Shown here in pieces: positions 58,533 to 58,556 of a stretch of 58,556 bases of DNA. The notes under the pieces are model-generated. The model was not told the origin of the DNA, ran no database searches, and saw only the letters and a program-made list of their open reading frames with translations. Position 1 is the stretch's first letter, and the number at the start of each line of letters is the position of its first letter. The translations under genes and the position numbers were made by a program. Location of the stretch: the NCBI RefSeq assembly GCF_000586555.1, contig NZ_AZUC01000052.1, positions 1 to 58,556 of the forward strand, given 5' to 3'. Source of the stretch: Sporosarcina sp. D27 (lineage in GTDB: Bacteria; Bacillota; Bacilli; Bacillales_A; Planococcaceae).

Positions 58533-58556
58533 CGAGTTATGAGCACATATTGAGTT

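Noticed and set aside
1..58556. tRNA, rRNA, insertion sequences or defence systems
   Set aside because: Reading both strands showed no cloverleaf-like runs, no rRNA segments, no transposase and no restriction, toxin-antitoxin or CRISPR-associated proteins that could be supported.

Overview
The window looks like a chromosomal segment of a low-GC Gram-positive spore-former-type bacterium of the order Bacillales, most likely of the Sporosarcina/Planococcaceae kind. The evidence is the strong GGAGG ribosome binding sites, frequent TTG/GTG starts, a YtxJ-type (bacillithiol-associated) protein, a pbuE-type purine riboswitch, the amiE-nagZ-namZ muropeptide cluster, SLH-domain surface proteins and a Bce-type two-component system. 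No rRNA, tRNA, insertion sequence, CRISPR array or prophage was seen. The organism call is inference; no search was run.

Layout. 0.3-4.4 kb: a regulator made of a TIM-barrel domain fused to an AraC DNA-binding domain, then an operon of a Tm-1-like (UPF0261) protein, a free-standing TIM-barrel paralogue of the regulator's own sensor domain, and a cupin. 4.5-7.2 kb: DUF3885, a DHFR-like reductase and two GNAT acetyltransferases, one preceded by a possible 25-codon leader peptide. 7.6-12.6 kb: secreted cell-wall recycling operon amiE-nagZ-namZ. 12.7-12.9 kb: a decayed fragment of an SGNH/SLH surface hydrolase. 13.0-15.9 kb: NAD salvage genes pnuC, nadR-like and the regulator nrtR. 16.0-22.3 kb: a cysteine-less YtxJ homologue, then a 5.6-kb segment bounded by ~170-bp direct repeats that carries the intact SGNH-FN3-SLH protein, a MalT/LAL regulator and a MarR pseudogene. 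22.5-23.8 kb: a membrane protein and a divergent TetR gene with an operator over the membrane gene's promoter. 24.0-31.9 kb: a carnitine catabolism and uptake cluster (TetR, BKACE, carnitine dehydrogenase, thioesterase, three-part glycine-betaine-type ABC transporter, CocE-type hydrolase). 32.0-37.6 kb: two M20 amidohydrolases, a YfcC permease, GntR and an aspartate-dehydrogenase-like gene. 37.6-39.0 kb: purine efflux pump pbuE behind a purine riboswitch whose specificity base is the guanine type. 39.1-53.1 kb: three separate ECF sigma/anti-sigma pairs, interleaved with methyltransferases, the iron-sulfur repair protein, and metE behind a cobalamin riboswitch. 53-58.5 kb: small and coiled-coil proteins, a PH-domain protein, a lipase-like hydrolase, two GNATs and a BceRS-like two-component system that continues past the window edge.

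How genes work together. The carnitine cluster imports a quaternary amine, oxidises it and cleaves it to glycine betaine under control of a TetR whose palindrome sits in the same place in two promoters. The NAD genes have a promoter overlapped by an NrtR-like palindrome. The three muropeptide hydrolases together strip peptide, GlcNAc and MurNAc from wall fragments outside the cell. The most novel-looking unit is the Tm-1-like operon with its enzyme-derived regulator. Also notable are the guanine-type pbuE riboswitch, the repeat-bounded insertion at 16.3-22.2 kb, and the anti-sigma candidate that carries a CxxC-20-CxxC zinc finger.
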